From NCBI GenBank assembly GCA_012845835.1, contig JABAKD010000007.1, positions 4,975,358 through 5,039,357 of the forward strand: DNA of 64,000 nucleotides, written 5' to 3'. Under the pieces are notes generated by a model. The model saw only the letters and a program-made list of their open reading frames with translations, ran no database searches and had not been told where the DNA came from. This document shows positions 49,347 to 61,180 of the stretch, piece after piece. The DNA comes from Undaria pinnatifida (taxonomy: Eukaryota > Sar > Phaeophyceae > Laminariales > Alariaceae). Position numbers and translations under genes: made by a program. Numbering within the stretch: the first letter of the stretch is position 1; every line of letters begins with the position of its first letter.

Positions 49347-51095
49347 TCCAAACCCGCTCGCTTTTGATCAAAACCAGGCCCCCGCTTTCCCTTCACAGCT
49401 GTCAGATTTTGTCCCCCTCAGAAACGGGTTTTATAGTTTCCGCGCACAGACTGACTTAAATCATCCTGTTGACCCTGATAGCTACACTGTAGCTGTAAGG
49501 GGAGTCGCCGACCTATATCCTTAATGAGGACACACAACTCGTAATGCGCGCGATCGGAGTATCACACACAGCTTGCAAATATGAGTTTCGACGAAATCTT
49601 CGATCTCACAGCTGGAGTGTATTTTAATTTTTATAATATATGCGTGTACCACCTTGGGTTGTTTGTGTTTTTTCCTAGGGTATTCCTCAGCTAGCTCCAG
49701 AGTGACTGGAGCCTGTCCTGTCACCACGGACTTGATTATTATGCGAGTTAATGTGAGAACAACAACAACAACCCAATGCACCGGCACAATGTAGGACAAC
49801 GGCACTATTGTAACAGGGTCTCTATACATATAGTTTCTATCTTCAAGGCTTCCGATCATTCGTGCCTGGCGATTTACCGGCATTACAGAGGCCCGTGGCA
49901 CTATTCAACCAGCACTATAGACTCGCGTTCTCTGCCTAATAATATTTGTTTATGAACACGTACGTACGTGTTATTTGTCAATGCTTGACCGTGAAGTGTT
50001 GCCAGAAAGTTGTCAGTGTGTTTCTTCCGCCTCGATTTTGTTTCGTTTGTGGCTGTCGATAGCATCACACACTGACAGTTTTTTATCCTGCTATGTGTAT
50101 CTGTACAATATGATAGCTACACGAGTGAGTGCGTTCCCACTCCGTTGTCGATAACGCTTTGAGTGTTTGATTGGTATTTTTTATTCTTTCGGCGCAGTTT
50201 CGTTAATAATGCTGATGTGGTCTGCCTGCAACTGGAAGTAAGTGTGTGGTCCCCGTACGTTTTTGGCGTTTTTTATTGCTTTCGCCAACTGATCCTAAGA
50301 TTGTGCTCATATTTGTTTTGTTTGGTTTAACCATTACTAAATCGGTCCTCGGCGCTATAAGGTAAACCGTGCCTTACCCGAACCAAACAAAATATATTAC
50401 CCCATCCCACCCCCACCCCCTCGAACACTACGCCCTCTACTCACTGATTGTACGACTTACCGCAGGATGTACATGACATGATAAACTGATGCATTCTTTC
50501 CAAAACCGTTATATTTATCCCCTCAAAATAATGTATAGTTTCCACGCACAGATTGAGCTGCCCCACCCGCCCCCCCCCCTTTGATAAACTGGTGCATTTT
50601 TTTTTTTTTTTTTTTTCCCCCAAAACCGTCAGATTTATCCCCTTAAAGGATTTATAGCTTCCGCGCACAAATTGCCCGCCCGTCTGCTCCCCCCCCCCTC
50701 AGTCCCCCCCCCCCCCCCCCCCCTTCCCCCCCCCTCAAACCCCGCTCGCTTTTGATCAAAACCAAGCCCTCACGTCCTTCAAAACTCCGCCCTCCCCTCA
50801 CCGGTTAGTCGACTTACAGGATTCACTTGATAAACGGATACGTTTCCCTCCACAGCTGTCAGATTTTGTCTCCCTCAGAAACGGGTTTTATAGTTTCCGC
50901 GCACAGACGGAAGAACATCACCCTGTTCACCCTGATAGCTACACTGTAGTTGTAAGGGGAGTCGCCGACCTATATCCTTAATGAGGACACAAAACCCGTA
51001 ATACGCGCGATCGGAGCATCACACACAGCTTGCAAAGATGAGTTTCGACAAAATCTTCGATCTCACAGCTGGAGTGTATTTTCATTTTTCTATAA
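49347..51095 (+). repeat. C-rich duplication cluster
   Basis: 49347-49630 and 50728-51092 share AAACCC(C)GCTCGCTTTTGA, GCTGTCAGATTTTGTC, GGAGTCGCCGACCTATATCC and TCGATCTCACAGCTGGAGTG. Shorter related units lie at 50470-50670 (GATAAACTG(A/G)TGCATT, CCAAAACCGT). 49775-50400 shows no feature. Confidence 0.8.
49624..49772 (+). mobile_element. CAA-tailed repeat, 3' part
   Basis: ATATGCGTGTACCACCTTGG, then the GACTGGAGCCTGTCCTGTC module and GAGAACAACAACAACAACCC. Confidence 0.8.
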
Positions 51096-53550
51096 TATAT
51101 ATACTTGTAGATATATGTAAGTAGATACATGGGTATTCCGTCATCTTGATCTCGGCGTTCTCATGCTTGCGTCACTCTCGTTGCTTTTACAACACGACCC
51201 CGAAGTGAAATTTGTATACCGGCACGAACATGCTACGAAAGCGTTGATAGTACGATATGTTTGCACGTTGTTAACTTTCCAGAATTTTCTTTTTCCTGTT
51301 TATTTTTTTTCACGTATTCTAGGAAAAAGTTATTAGCCCGCCTTTCGTGTCTCCACTGCTGCTGGCACATACAAGGAGAGTATGAAGCCGACCCAACGCG
51401 TCCAATTTTCGGATCCGGAAACGGGCTTCGCGCTTGCAAGCGGGGTTCTACTCTGCACGAGGTGTGGGGTAGACTTGCAGCCCAGTTTAGTGTTGTTTTG
51501 AATAATAGCAGTATCATGGTCGATCCCGAAACCTTTTCCTGGGTGTTGCTGTTGGCATCCTTTCATCGCCGTCTATTCTTCATCTACGTCAGCCAGCGAT
51601 TCAGGGTGGTCTAATGTTGTAGAGTGACCATACGGCATCGTAGATATGTGCGTATAGGAAACCAGGATGTTGGGGGATTTTGTCGAATACGCGACACCAC
51701 TTACTTCTAACTTCTGACAATTGGCACGAACACCGTGAATAATAGCGGATGGTGAAGGCTTCTTCAGATCCCGTCGATCCGGCCGCCGTCTTTTTTTCTG
51801 ATTTCCTTGTCCTCTTTATTGGCATGCCATCTTTGACCTTGTCTAGTCTGGAGATATCAGGGGCATCATGGGCGAAACCAAGGATCTAGCGGTATTCCTC
51901 GTGTTGTAGAGACACATGCTGGAACATAGACATATTAGTCCACTACTACCTATTCAATGTACAGTCCTTATGCTTGAGTGCACTGAATAGGTTATTCAAG
52001 ACACGGAGTAGTACAAAAGGAGGCGAAGTTTGCGTCATTACTTCTCGCCGGTGTAATGTAAATTCAACTTGTAGCTAGGTCACGCTCAAAATACGTATCG
52101 AGGATCTTTTTAGGGAGCGTTGCAAGGAACGTTACCGTAGGACGAATTGTCGGGCAGTACGACATCCTGTAGACCGCCCGCAGTATGGGCATTCCTCTGT
52201 CATCATCAGGTGACGGCCAACCCCACCTCGATTACTCTCTTCCTCTTCTATTTCCTTCTCCATCACAGGTGATCTTCGCAGACACCCGCGGCGCCACCTC
52301 TGCAGATCATATCACGGATACAGCTTCAATACGCACCATTCCTTCAGGTTATTGGCCCTGCCCTTTGATCTACCCACCTACTGCCCCAAGCAACGATAGG
52401 CACCCCCTTTCTCGGACATGTAGTAGTGTGCAGCAGTACAAGCGTGTCCATGCTACGCGCATCTTGCATAACTCGGCACCTTTGCAGTCCGGACAGATTC
52501 CAGCAGTATGGGGTACTTCGTGAACGATGGCCAGTCGACAGGACGTTTTCGTTGCGGGGCATCCCAAGGCAAAGAAAGGGCTCTCGACAATCGAACATTT
52601 CAAGGGGGTGCCCCTTTATACAGAGTGATAGCTGGCACGAGCGAACGAATGACCATATTTTTCGACTTTTTCTCCGGAAGAGACCTTTTCCGAAGTAAAC
52701 CTTTTAAAGGAACAGTTGCATAAGTTGTAGGGGTAACATTTTGAACAGGACGTTGCTCCTCAGGTGAAGAGCAACACCAATAACATATGTTTGGGCCTAG
52801 ACATACCCCCCCCCCTATCGTGGCATGCCTCTTGGAACCATGCTTCATTTTGGTTTCCAATATTTTCACGAATGCTGTACCCGGCCTTGGCTCTAAAGAC
52901 TTGCGCTACTTGCTGACGTCCAATGCGCATGTTGATGTTGAACTCAGGGCGAACAAAGAGCATGCTTCGCTGCGGCACCTCTACGAGTAAACTCATTGGG
53001 ACCCGTTCTCCGAATCGCAAGTAGCAAAGTAAAAGTCCTGGAACCATCCTCCCTAACATCTAAAAACTGGTGTTTGAGGCATGCCACGGTGGAGGCGGAA
53101 TCTGTTCGTTCTCAGGTTTTTAGCACAAAGACTGCAGAATGCAAATCTTATTGGATTGTTCCTTAGCTATCCCTTTCACGGATACAAAACGTATCCCACC
53201 CTATTTCCAAGTTGTTACTCCCAAACAACGTGGAAGCAGATACAATGGGGGTAAGAAGCCCCGCCAAGCGGGAATCTCGGGCCCATAAGTGTCCCCTTTA
53301 CCCAATCATGACTGTTCACGTTTACCCGGCCTTAGCCGACTCTAATCTACGTTGGTACGAGCATTTGTTGATCGGAAGCACAAGGCTGTCAATCGTGTTT
53401 GACGGTAACACACGAATAAAATTAAATGGCATTTGCCCGCAAAAAACGCGAATAACCAACAATACCCAAGAATCAATAAAAGACAGGCTCTGGGCTTGAC
53501 TGGCGTACTGCCATATATCTACTCTACGGCTGCTTTATGCCAACAAGTTC
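51096..53550. other. No recognisable gene
   Basis: Open frames up to 117 codons (51261-51614) have no recognisable domain. Confidence 0.45.
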
Positions 53551-53559
53551 AAGACATCG

Positions 53560-54190
53560 GTCTTCCCCTTGGCCCAAGCTTGACCACCACCACTGATAAG
53601 GCCTGCTATAACACCTGTAATCTTCGACGATGCCGAATAGAAACGGGATCACGAAAAACTGCAAGGCATTCCTACAGTAGCTGCATGCTTTTGTGGCACA
53701 CTAGGCCGGAAGAGTCAAGATCCGCGAGGGAAAACCTCTCATAGCCCCCAGATCCAAGAATTGGCGGCAATATCGTACAAATCTCTCTGGCAACGCCAAG
53801 GCTACAAAACATTTGTTGCCACCTACTGCTGCCTGGTATTGCATGTGATGCCGAATACAAAAACAGGATCATGAAAACAGCAAATTTCTATGAAACATAA
53901 GACCGACCCGCGAGCGAAACCTCTCATTGCCCCCCGTTCCGACAACCGACGTTCACACCGTGCCAAGGCTACGGAGTCACCAACAACTTGCTGATACTAC
54001 CTGCAATTGGTGATTGTGCCGGAAACCAACGAGGGAGAAACAAAAACGTAAGGAGTTCTTACCAAAGCGGCATAATACTGTTGCGCATAGGACCTGAAGT
54101 GGCAACACCCGCGTGCGCAAGGCCATCATTGCCCCTACATTCTTCGCCCGACGTTAATGTCGTACTAACCTCATTCTTCACGGCCTGCTA
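53560..54190 (+). repeat. Degenerate tandem repeat of about 160-220 bp, three units
   Basis: CCAAG(C/G)(T/C)T-type starts, GATGCCGAATA(G/C)A/GTGCCGGAAAC, CGCGAG(G/C)GAAA and CCTCTCAT(A/T)GCCCCC recur in order; the third unit is weaker. Confidence 0.5.
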
Positions 54191-55580
54191 TTGATATTAG
54201 GCAAAATCGTGCTTCCTCCCGATGTTTTAACTTTGCAGCTTGTGCTGCGGCTGTCGAGGTGCGAATTTGACTCCATTGACCTCCTCCTTGGCTTGAGGCA
54301 TACCCGTACAGAACAAGTCACAGACGCGTCAGTCCAGTCATAGAAACCACGCACCTGATTATTCTAGGGTTGTCTAGCTATCAAAGTGCACAACAGCCAC
54401 TTTAACTACTTCTTTTTCTCCCTCTCGTATGTTTTCCTTCGCTTTAAGGCCCATCGTCATAACCATGTACCTATTGTTTCTAAGGCGGTCGAGATACCAA
54501 GGTGCAGCACCCACTGTGCTCACTCGGTGTTCTCGCTATTGTATTTCGCCTTTGCCTTTACGACCATGCAACCTCATTTTCAATTTCGAAACCCCACAAG
54601 GGTGGTTTTTCCAATACCAGCAGAAGCCTGTGCTGCTTGCTGCCAAGGGTGTACCAACACCCGAAATATGACTTATGACACAAGCCGAGAGTGCAAACGG
54701 GTGAACGATCCCATGAACTACGAATACAATGAGGCACACAACATAAAACATAAAGGAGGTTCTACATCGACATTGGGCATAGTTTGTCGTTCTGAGTAGA
54801 ACTCCGTCAAACAGAATTTCTAATCATTAACGTAGTATTCATCCCTGGCGTTGCACGCGTCTTCCTTAAACGAGAGTAGACAGTCACTTCATACAACAAT
54901 GCTACTATTCACCATTTGTTCGTCCACTATAATAGCAGCTTCCGCAAAGCGGTCACTAAAAGCACCAACTCGCTCGCTCGCTCACACAATGTCTTAGTCA
55001 ACTAGCCTATAGATGGAGCCTATTATGAAGGCTGACTGCCCACCATATACTATTACACATGGCCCCATGTGCTCACATGGGTTTAATCCTGCAGTCATTG
55101 CCAATGTCTACCGTAAACATGCCCTCCGCCAAGCTTACGGCGGAATCTTCGCAATGTTCGAGCCAGAATACGGAAGCATCCTCAAATGTTTCTTGAAAGT
55201 ATTCACTTTTTCGGGCATGCCTGAATGAAGGTGGGACTGCTATATGATTGAGGGTCCCTTTAAATAGGCACACCCCAGAACCAGCCTATATGGTGTCCCA
55301 CACGCTAATATGGGCTGGTCCTGTAGCCATACGCCAAGCCTTCCGGACGGACAATCACCCGTCGTATACCAACCATGCCGGGCTATGCAAGGCGGGGAGT
55401 GCACAAACTTCAAGCAAGGCCGTAGTTATACGAATACGGACCCTAGCAAGAGGGGTTCAGTTTTACACCCTTTCGGTGCCGCGGCAATCAACTGCTCGTA
55501 CGAGTAGCCCAAACTAGGTTGTGACAATTGATTTACCTCCCCACTGTGGCCTTGGTCGACGTATTTGGCGCCTCATTCGG
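54191..55580. other. No recognisable gene; weak repeats of the downstream gene's 3' end
   Basis: CACATGGGTTTAATCCTGCAG (55075) and GGTCCTGTAGCCATACGCCAAGCC (55316) resemble CACACGGGTTTAGTCCAGTAGCCATAGGCCAATCC at the 3' end of the Cys-rich gene, suggesting decayed duplicates. Confidence 0.4.
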
Positions 55581-56600
55581 TCACACGGGTTTAGTCCAGT
55601 AGCCATAGGCCAATCCGATCAACACAATAGCTCCCCACCATATCCCGACATACGTTGCCCCGTCCTGGCCTCCCCAAATGACGACCGGCACGGCAAACAC
55701 GGCCATCAAGAAGAAGCCGAGGAAAGTTACGTTGATGCACGGGTCTTCCACGAGACGCATGAGTCCCGACGCGACAAAAAACGCTCCTATGGATCCCAGC
55801 AGACCCCAGAGTCCCACAGCGATGCCGACATTGCACCAGCTCATATATGGGTCGTTGGCGTGGGAGCACAGGGTCATCGATCGCTCGTTGCACTCCCAGT
55901 ACGTGCACACCCCGTCGCCGTTCCACTGCCCGTTGCAGCCGCAGGTGGACACCTGCACCTCCTGAGGCCTCTCAATTATGCTCGTCCACCCGTCGCAGTA
56001 CTCCCCGGAAGGCGACGCCGTCTCACACGTGAACTCCTCGGCTTCTTGCTCACCGTCATCATCCCACCCTAGGCACGTCCATGCCGCACAATATTTCCCG
56101 AACTCTTCTTCCGGTGTCACGCAGGTGCACCGGATGTCCTCCGCTGGGTAATCGAGGGTACAGGGAGTTACCCCACCCACGCAAGTGAGGGCGTTATTTG
56201 CGTCTTGCTGCCCGCAGGTCCACTCGGCGCAGTACTCGGCGTTAGTCGTGGTGGCGTCCTCGCATATGCACCTTTCCCAGAAGGTTTCCTCCTGTGCGCT
56301 GCTGCTGGTACCGTTGTTCGGGTTCTGTTTTGCCGTCCAGCTCATGCACACCGTGGCGTTCCCACCCGACGCGACGATGTAGGTGCCGAACTCATAGTTG
56401 AGGTCGGTGCACGTGTAGATGTCTTCGTCTTTGGAGTACTTGGGCACCCCGCCGAGATACTTGCCCCCCTCCGTGTAGTAGCCCGTGAGGATTTTGACCT
56501 CCTTGGTGCTAAGAGGGTAGTCGGGCAAGGCACCCCAAACTCCCCAGGCCGGAAGGAAGAGAAATCCGAGAGCGAGGCGAATGTTCCCCGTGCCCATCAT
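55581..56600 (-). CDS. Secreted/surface Cys-rich protein with three C-terminal membrane segments
   Basis: Intronless frame of 339 residues from the tandem ATGATG (56600-56595). The frame stays open upstream to 56891, but this start is favoured because MMGTGNIRLALGFLFLPAW makes a good signal peptide (cleavage near residue 23). The ectodomain (about 60-250) has four related modules with C-x-C...YC..WTC or CTYWEC patterns (ICEDATTTNAEYCAEWTC; CTCVTPEEEFGKYCAAWTC), many acidic residues and N-glycosylation sequons (NAT, NGT). Hydrophobic spans lie at about 257-280, 291-309 and 317-334, with little tail. I do not recognise the family; an algal surface or cell-wall-facing protein is a guess. Codon use is even and GC-rich, unlike the flanking repeats. 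Confidence 0.85.
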   Translation of the reverse strand: MMGTGNIRLALGFLFLPAWGVWGALPDYPLSTKEVKILTGYYTEGGKYLGGVPKYSKDEDIYTCTDLNYEFGTYIVASGGNATVCMSWTAKQNPNNGTSSSAQEETFWERCICEDATTTNAEYCAEWTCGQQDANNALTCVGGVTPCTLDYPAEDIRCTCVTPEEEFGKYCAAWTCLGWDDDGEQEAEEFTCETASPSGEYCDGWTSIIERPQEVQVSTCGCNGQWNGDGVCTYWECNERSMTLCSHANDPYMSWCNVGIAVGLWGLLGSIGAFFVASGLMRLVEDPCINVTFLGFFLMAVFAVPVVIWGGQDGATYVGIWWGAIVLIGLAYGYWTKPV

Positions 56601-56771
56601 CTTGCTTGCACTTTTGTTTTTCGGGGACACTGTCTTGAGACGGAAATAAGGGGAGATCAGGGGGCGTACAGCGGCGGACGACAGCGCCAGAAAGGTTTGC
56701 AGACAACCTGAGAATGAGTGCAGAGCGAAGTCACTAGTAACACCACTACGAACAACGAGTGCAACGATCCA

Positions 56772-56779
56772 TTTATATA
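56772..56779 (-). promoter_or_regulatory. Possible TATA box of the Cys-rich gene
   Basis: TATATAAA on the minus strand, about 170 bp upstream of the ATG, in otherwise mixed sequence. Position and sequence suit a core promoter, but this is inference. Confidence 0.3.
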
Positions 56780-56789
56780 ATGCTGCCAG

Positions 56790-57525
56790 TGTACACTTGT
56801 GGGTGGGCAAAAACGTATTTCGAGCACGTGTCGTCGAGGCCGGGTTCGAACGCATATTCCGGGAGGCCGTCGTCGCCGAGTACGATAACAACAGGGCTAC
56901 GGAAGAGGAGCGCTTTTAGGGCTCATATTTCAGTGATCAACGGCCCCTTGCACGAGCTCCCACTTGATTGCTCTGGCAACTTGTAAAAAGTTGTGTTTCT
57001 GCTGTCGAGACATGCGCACCGTATTTGAATTACTACTACTCTGGCGTTTGGGAGCAAGGCACGACTCCAATATCGCCAAGGCCTTGCAGCCAGTAGTAAA
57101 AAATGGAGGGTTTACGTGCCCCTACCGTAGATTGGGCATCAGGGTGACGGCCTTCATTGGATTGGTCGGGGTCCGCTTGGACCGATCTCTTAGGGATCAC
57201 TAGCGAGCACATCGGTAGGGTCTGGTTTGACTGATTTCTCCTTGTACGAGACGGCGCCAATACACCACATTGGAGTCTGGCTAAGTTACTGCTTGCGCTT
57301 GTGCAACGCGTGACGGTACATCATCTGGCTGTGCTGCATTCTTCGTGTGTATGATGGAGTCACTGGCTGGTTGGACACTTTCACTACTGCTGCACTGCTG
57401 CCCACTGAAGTAGAGCGGCTGCGCGCTCGTCTGTTCTTGAAGACCTTCTCGCTCGCTCGCCCCACGATGGACGCGTGCTACCATAAGGGCAGCAATTTTA
57501 GGCCAAATGATGTCTGACGCCTCAC
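56790..57525. other. No recognisable gene
   Basis: Upstream region of the Cys-rich gene. Short frames only. Confidence 0.45.
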
Positions 57526-57784
57526 CATACATGCTATGGTGGACAAGCAACGCATTTTTTCTGAGTGCTCCTCGCTTCAGTACCTCTATACCCCATCCAA
57601 GAAATTATTTAGAGCAAGTCAAAAATGTAACCCGATAAGAAAAAAACTTGGCTTCGGTACATACACGATAGTCACTTTCGCAATACAAGAATTTCATTGC
57701 GACGATTTCGCACTCCTTAAGGAACCCCGTCATTCCCAAAATGGTTCGGCCGACACGTGCTACCTCTATCGTAGAACGCGTCTG
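57526..57784. mobile_element. MITE, GCTACGATAGAGG family
   Basis: Left end ATACATGCTATGGTGGACAA is degraded; the right end GTGCTACCTCTATCGTAGAA is clear. The interior has GGAACCCCGTCATTCCC. Confidence 0.65.
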
Positions 57785-58170
57785 ACTGGCTTCTCGAGGA
57801 AGGAGACACCCGATAACGTTGTCGTAGTGTGCATATTTCACCATTGATTTTCATTCCACAGATGTACCTATCTAGGCGCCATGGAATCATTTTTCGGGCT
57901 ACACCTTCTTTGTCAAAACCAGTGTTTCGGCGAGGTAGAGAGCTCGCGCGGGCGAGGAGCCCCAAAAAAGGTAGATGCTAGATACCCTTGTCGAAGCGGG
58001 CGTCGATGATAAGCTGTTGGGTATGTAACCGAGGAGTCATCCCGCGGTTGGGGCTGTAACGTTCGGGCCAAACAATGGTTGTGACCGGTTGGGCGCCTCA
58101 AGTGTGCAACTATCGGTTAGCGTAAAAATTTTAACGCTAATTTTCTTTCAAGACTAGCGCATAGACGTGT

Positions 58171-58554
58171 TTGTCGGGCCGCGCGAACGAACGTATTCGA
58201 AGTTATGTGTCGGGTGAGACATTGAGGTCTCCATGCGAGAAGTTCAGGATTTCCCGCTGCACCCCAAGTGTGGGATGCCTCCAAGAATGGGCAACAGTGG
58301 TCGTATCGTGTGTGTACAAGACGCCCTGCGTCTTGGCGCTTGGCTCCCGTCTTCGAAGGTGGGTTACTAACTTGAGCTTTCCAAAATGGAGAGAAGTTGA
58401 AGTCGAGAGACCTCTTGTTTGGGCCGGCATGGCCATTAATACCGGGCGTCGCCTAATATTCTTAACGCGGGGTCGCCGGATCGACGGTTACTGGATCAAC
58501 ACGGAAAACGCTTGTGATGTGAGAAAACATCGCGTCCCGGATCTTCTCAGCTGA
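58171..58554 (+). pseudogene. DDE transposase remnant (Tc1/mariner-like), tentative
   Basis: The frame contains RPLVWAGMAINTGRRLIFL and RGRRIDGYWINTENA. This resembles the stretch around the second catalytic Asp of Tc1/mariner-type transposases (VWAGI..TG..PLVF...I....Y). The rest of the domain, including the third acidic residue, is missing, and no TIRs were found. Confidence 0.4.
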
Positions 58555-59398
58555 TTAATGGAACTGTCGGAACAACAGATTCGCCACAACGACCTCAGGC
58601 TGCTTAGCCGGAGAGGTGTATTTTCTGAAGGAGATCACACAGTATATCATCAATCGGTTTGTTGGGATCGCCGCATGAGAACGTCTTTAAGCATCGCGGC
58701 GTATTGGTTGGTATGGTAGGGATCACAGAACATTGTTGCTGGCGTAACTTAGCATTTCCATTTCCTTGGTCTGCTGAGGTCGTTGAAAATAATTGCCACC
58801 ACCAGGACTGTTTGAATATCGGCTTTCGGGTCACTGGACATCATCGTCGCTTGGGTATGGACGGCCGAATTAGCTGCTGGGATCGCTGCATGATCATCAT
58901 TGTGATCGTTAGGAGGTATGCCTGCATCGCCAGGGCTCGCACCCTCTTAACGGCAGCGTCTTCTCGCTTCGTAGTATCACACGTCGTATTCTACCTGGGA
59001 GGGAGGAATTGACTTGGTAAGCTGCTAGACCAGACTATTTGTACAAGCTTTGTTTCGCGGTAGCACCACACACGATACGATTTTTTGCACGCGGCCCGGG
59101 GCAGACACAAGAAGCGAGCGTGATCGGCTGTTACAATATGTGTGATGTTTTTGTGGTGAATAATTCCTGACGTACTATACATGTTACACGAGAATGAATC
59201 ACAAATATTCGTTGGACTGGTCGACTGGTTGAGTGGATTCGTCGGTTGGTTGCCACCTTGCCCCAGCGAGCACCAAGCGGGCGGCCTGAACATTGATATT
59301 TGAATTTCACGATTTCGCCGAAATCAATGGCGTGTTTCGTATCTGGTATGATGAGTGTGGAACAAGATACCTTGTAGAGGGTATATCTAATATTACTC
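58555..59398. other. No recognisable gene
   Basis: GGGATCGC(C/T)GCATGA occurs at 58667 and 58880, hinting at an old duplication. No coding signal. Confidence 0.4.
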
Positions 59399-59471
59399 AG
59401 CTTCAGAGTTACTGGAGCCTGTCCTGTGACCACGGACTTGGTTATGCGAGGTAATGTGAAAACAACAACAA
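59399..59471 (+). mobile_element. CAA-tailed repeat, 3' module
   Basis: GTTACTGGAGCCTGTCCTGTG, GACTTGGTTATGCGAGGTAA and GTGAAAACAACAACAAT. Confidence 0.8.
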
Positions 59472-59924
59472 TATTACATGAGATGTACCTCGATATCATA
59501 TTATCTCATGTTGATACTATAGATGCTGATAATTACAATGTATAATACCATTTATACCTACGTATTAGCGTGGTAATGGTTGGTTCTATACTGTCTGTCA
59601 GCCATCCTCAAGTTTTGATTTTCTCCATAGTTTGGTCTAGCCAAACTCGATGCTGGAATTCTTCCTTCTCCGAGTTTCAAGCGAGCTTGCGCTGCGGTGT
59701 CAGAGCTCGCATCACAGTCCAGCTCTTTGTGTGGTGTTACGATTCGAAGTCGGTGACATGCCTGGTTGGAATTCGGTAGAGCGGCTACAACGGTTTGTAA
59801 GATACCTGGCGTTCGTTGTCGGAGGCAAAAAGAAAGGTAGTTACTACTGATGGAGCATACCATACATATATCTCCGAATATCGGTATGCCCTCCCCATCA
59901 CTATTGGTGTGGTTCTAAGGGGGG

Positions 59925-60110
59925 CGTACTCATTTGTTGCTTGCCTTACTTAGTCATTTGACCATCGACCACGCATCCCTTTCGAGACGGAGCACCGTTC
60001 CTACTATTAATAAGGGCACACCTCCAACATTTACGCGCTCATTACGCCTTTTCCATATATTGCATAGAAACCGTTTGCTTATCCTACCCCCTTCCTGTTT
60101 GGTGTGCTTG
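59925..60110 (-). pseudogene. LINE family 2, 3' end on minus strand
   Basis: The complement reads AGCAAACGGTTTCTATGCAA, GAGCGCCTTT-less AATGAGCGCGTAAATGTTGG, CTCCGTCTCGAAAGGGATG and AACAAATGAGTACGCCCCCC. It is the only copy of this LINE outside the methyltransferase gene. Confidence 0.8.
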
Positions 60111-60199
60111 TAGGGGGGGAGGGGGGGGAGAGGCTTGATCAGTGGGTATGGATAGGGGCGTTATCATGGCATAGCATGAACTGCGAAACCGTTTTGAAT

Positions 60200-61180
60200 C
60201 TACCATAATTTCGGTGATTATCCAGGGACTATTCGAAGCATTGTTACGGGCCCTTGGCATCGGAAACTGTCGTTCGTGCAGTACATGACGTTTCCCTTAA
60301 ACCTGCCGGCCTTATAATCGGCGGCGGCCCCGATCAGGCCGCCCGCGAAACCCATCTGAAATCTGCCGGTCGTAGTTTTGCCGGCGGCCCTGACTAGGTC
60401 GCCGACGGCGTCCAATCTCAAGTATACCGCTCTTAGACGCACACTACGATGATAGAAGAAACACTTTTGGCTTAAACATCTCCGAATGCTGGGGCTCGTT
60501 AACACACAAATGTCGGAAAGCTATTCACGCGTGCTACGGTAGAGGCGCACCCTTTTTTTCTAAGGTTTCCTCAATTTGGGAGCTCAAAACCTCTCCCAAA
60601 AGCCGGTTTGGAGATAATACAGAAATGCTGCCTGACGAAACACCCCATTGCCTAGGTGCGCGACGTAAATCTTGCAAAAATAAATTGGCTTGTTCCCCAA
60701 AATTTTGGGTTAAGGAGCCCCGTCATTCAGAAGCCATTTCGTTCAGACGAAAAGTCCCACCTCTATCGTAGCGCGTGTCCGTTTTTGTTATGCTACATGA
60801 TAAAAGTCTGTATACCTGGGCCACGGGTTTGTTCATCGAAATTGCGATTTGAGTTTGGTCTAAATCGTTGTTTTGGGTTACGGAATAGAACCCAATAGGT
60901 TAAGAGCCTCGGGACACGATCGGCGCACCTCTACCGTAGCAGGTTTCCACAGCTTCGTTGGCGGCCTTGACTTGGCCGCCAACGAAGAACAGCAAAAACA
61001 ATCAATGTGTGCATCTTCCGTTCTTTCGGACATTATTATTTCATTAAGGGACTACTCCATCGAAGCATTGTTACCAGCCCGTGGCATCGGAAACTTCCGT
61101 TTGTTGCAGTACACGATGGTTAATGCTTAACTCTGAAGGTCTGAACTTCGTCTCGGCGGCCTTCACTAAGCCGCCGCGAA
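60200..61180 (+). repeat. About 150-bp direct duplication flanking a MITE
   Basis: 60200-60350 and 61020-61180 share GGGACTA(T/C)TC, CGAAGCATTGTTAC, GGCATCGGAAACT and GCAGTACA(T/C)GA, then GGCCTT...CCGCCGCGAA-like ends. Confidence 0.75.
60526..60780. mobile_element. MITE, GCTACGATAGAGG family
   Basis: Left end CACGCGTGCTACGGTAGAGG; right end CCACCTCTATCGTAGCGCGT. The interior has CTCAATTTGGGAGCTCAAAA and AGGAGCCCCGTCATTCAG. A further solitary end lies at about 60920-60950 (GCGCACCTCTACCGTAGCAG). Confidence 0.8.
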
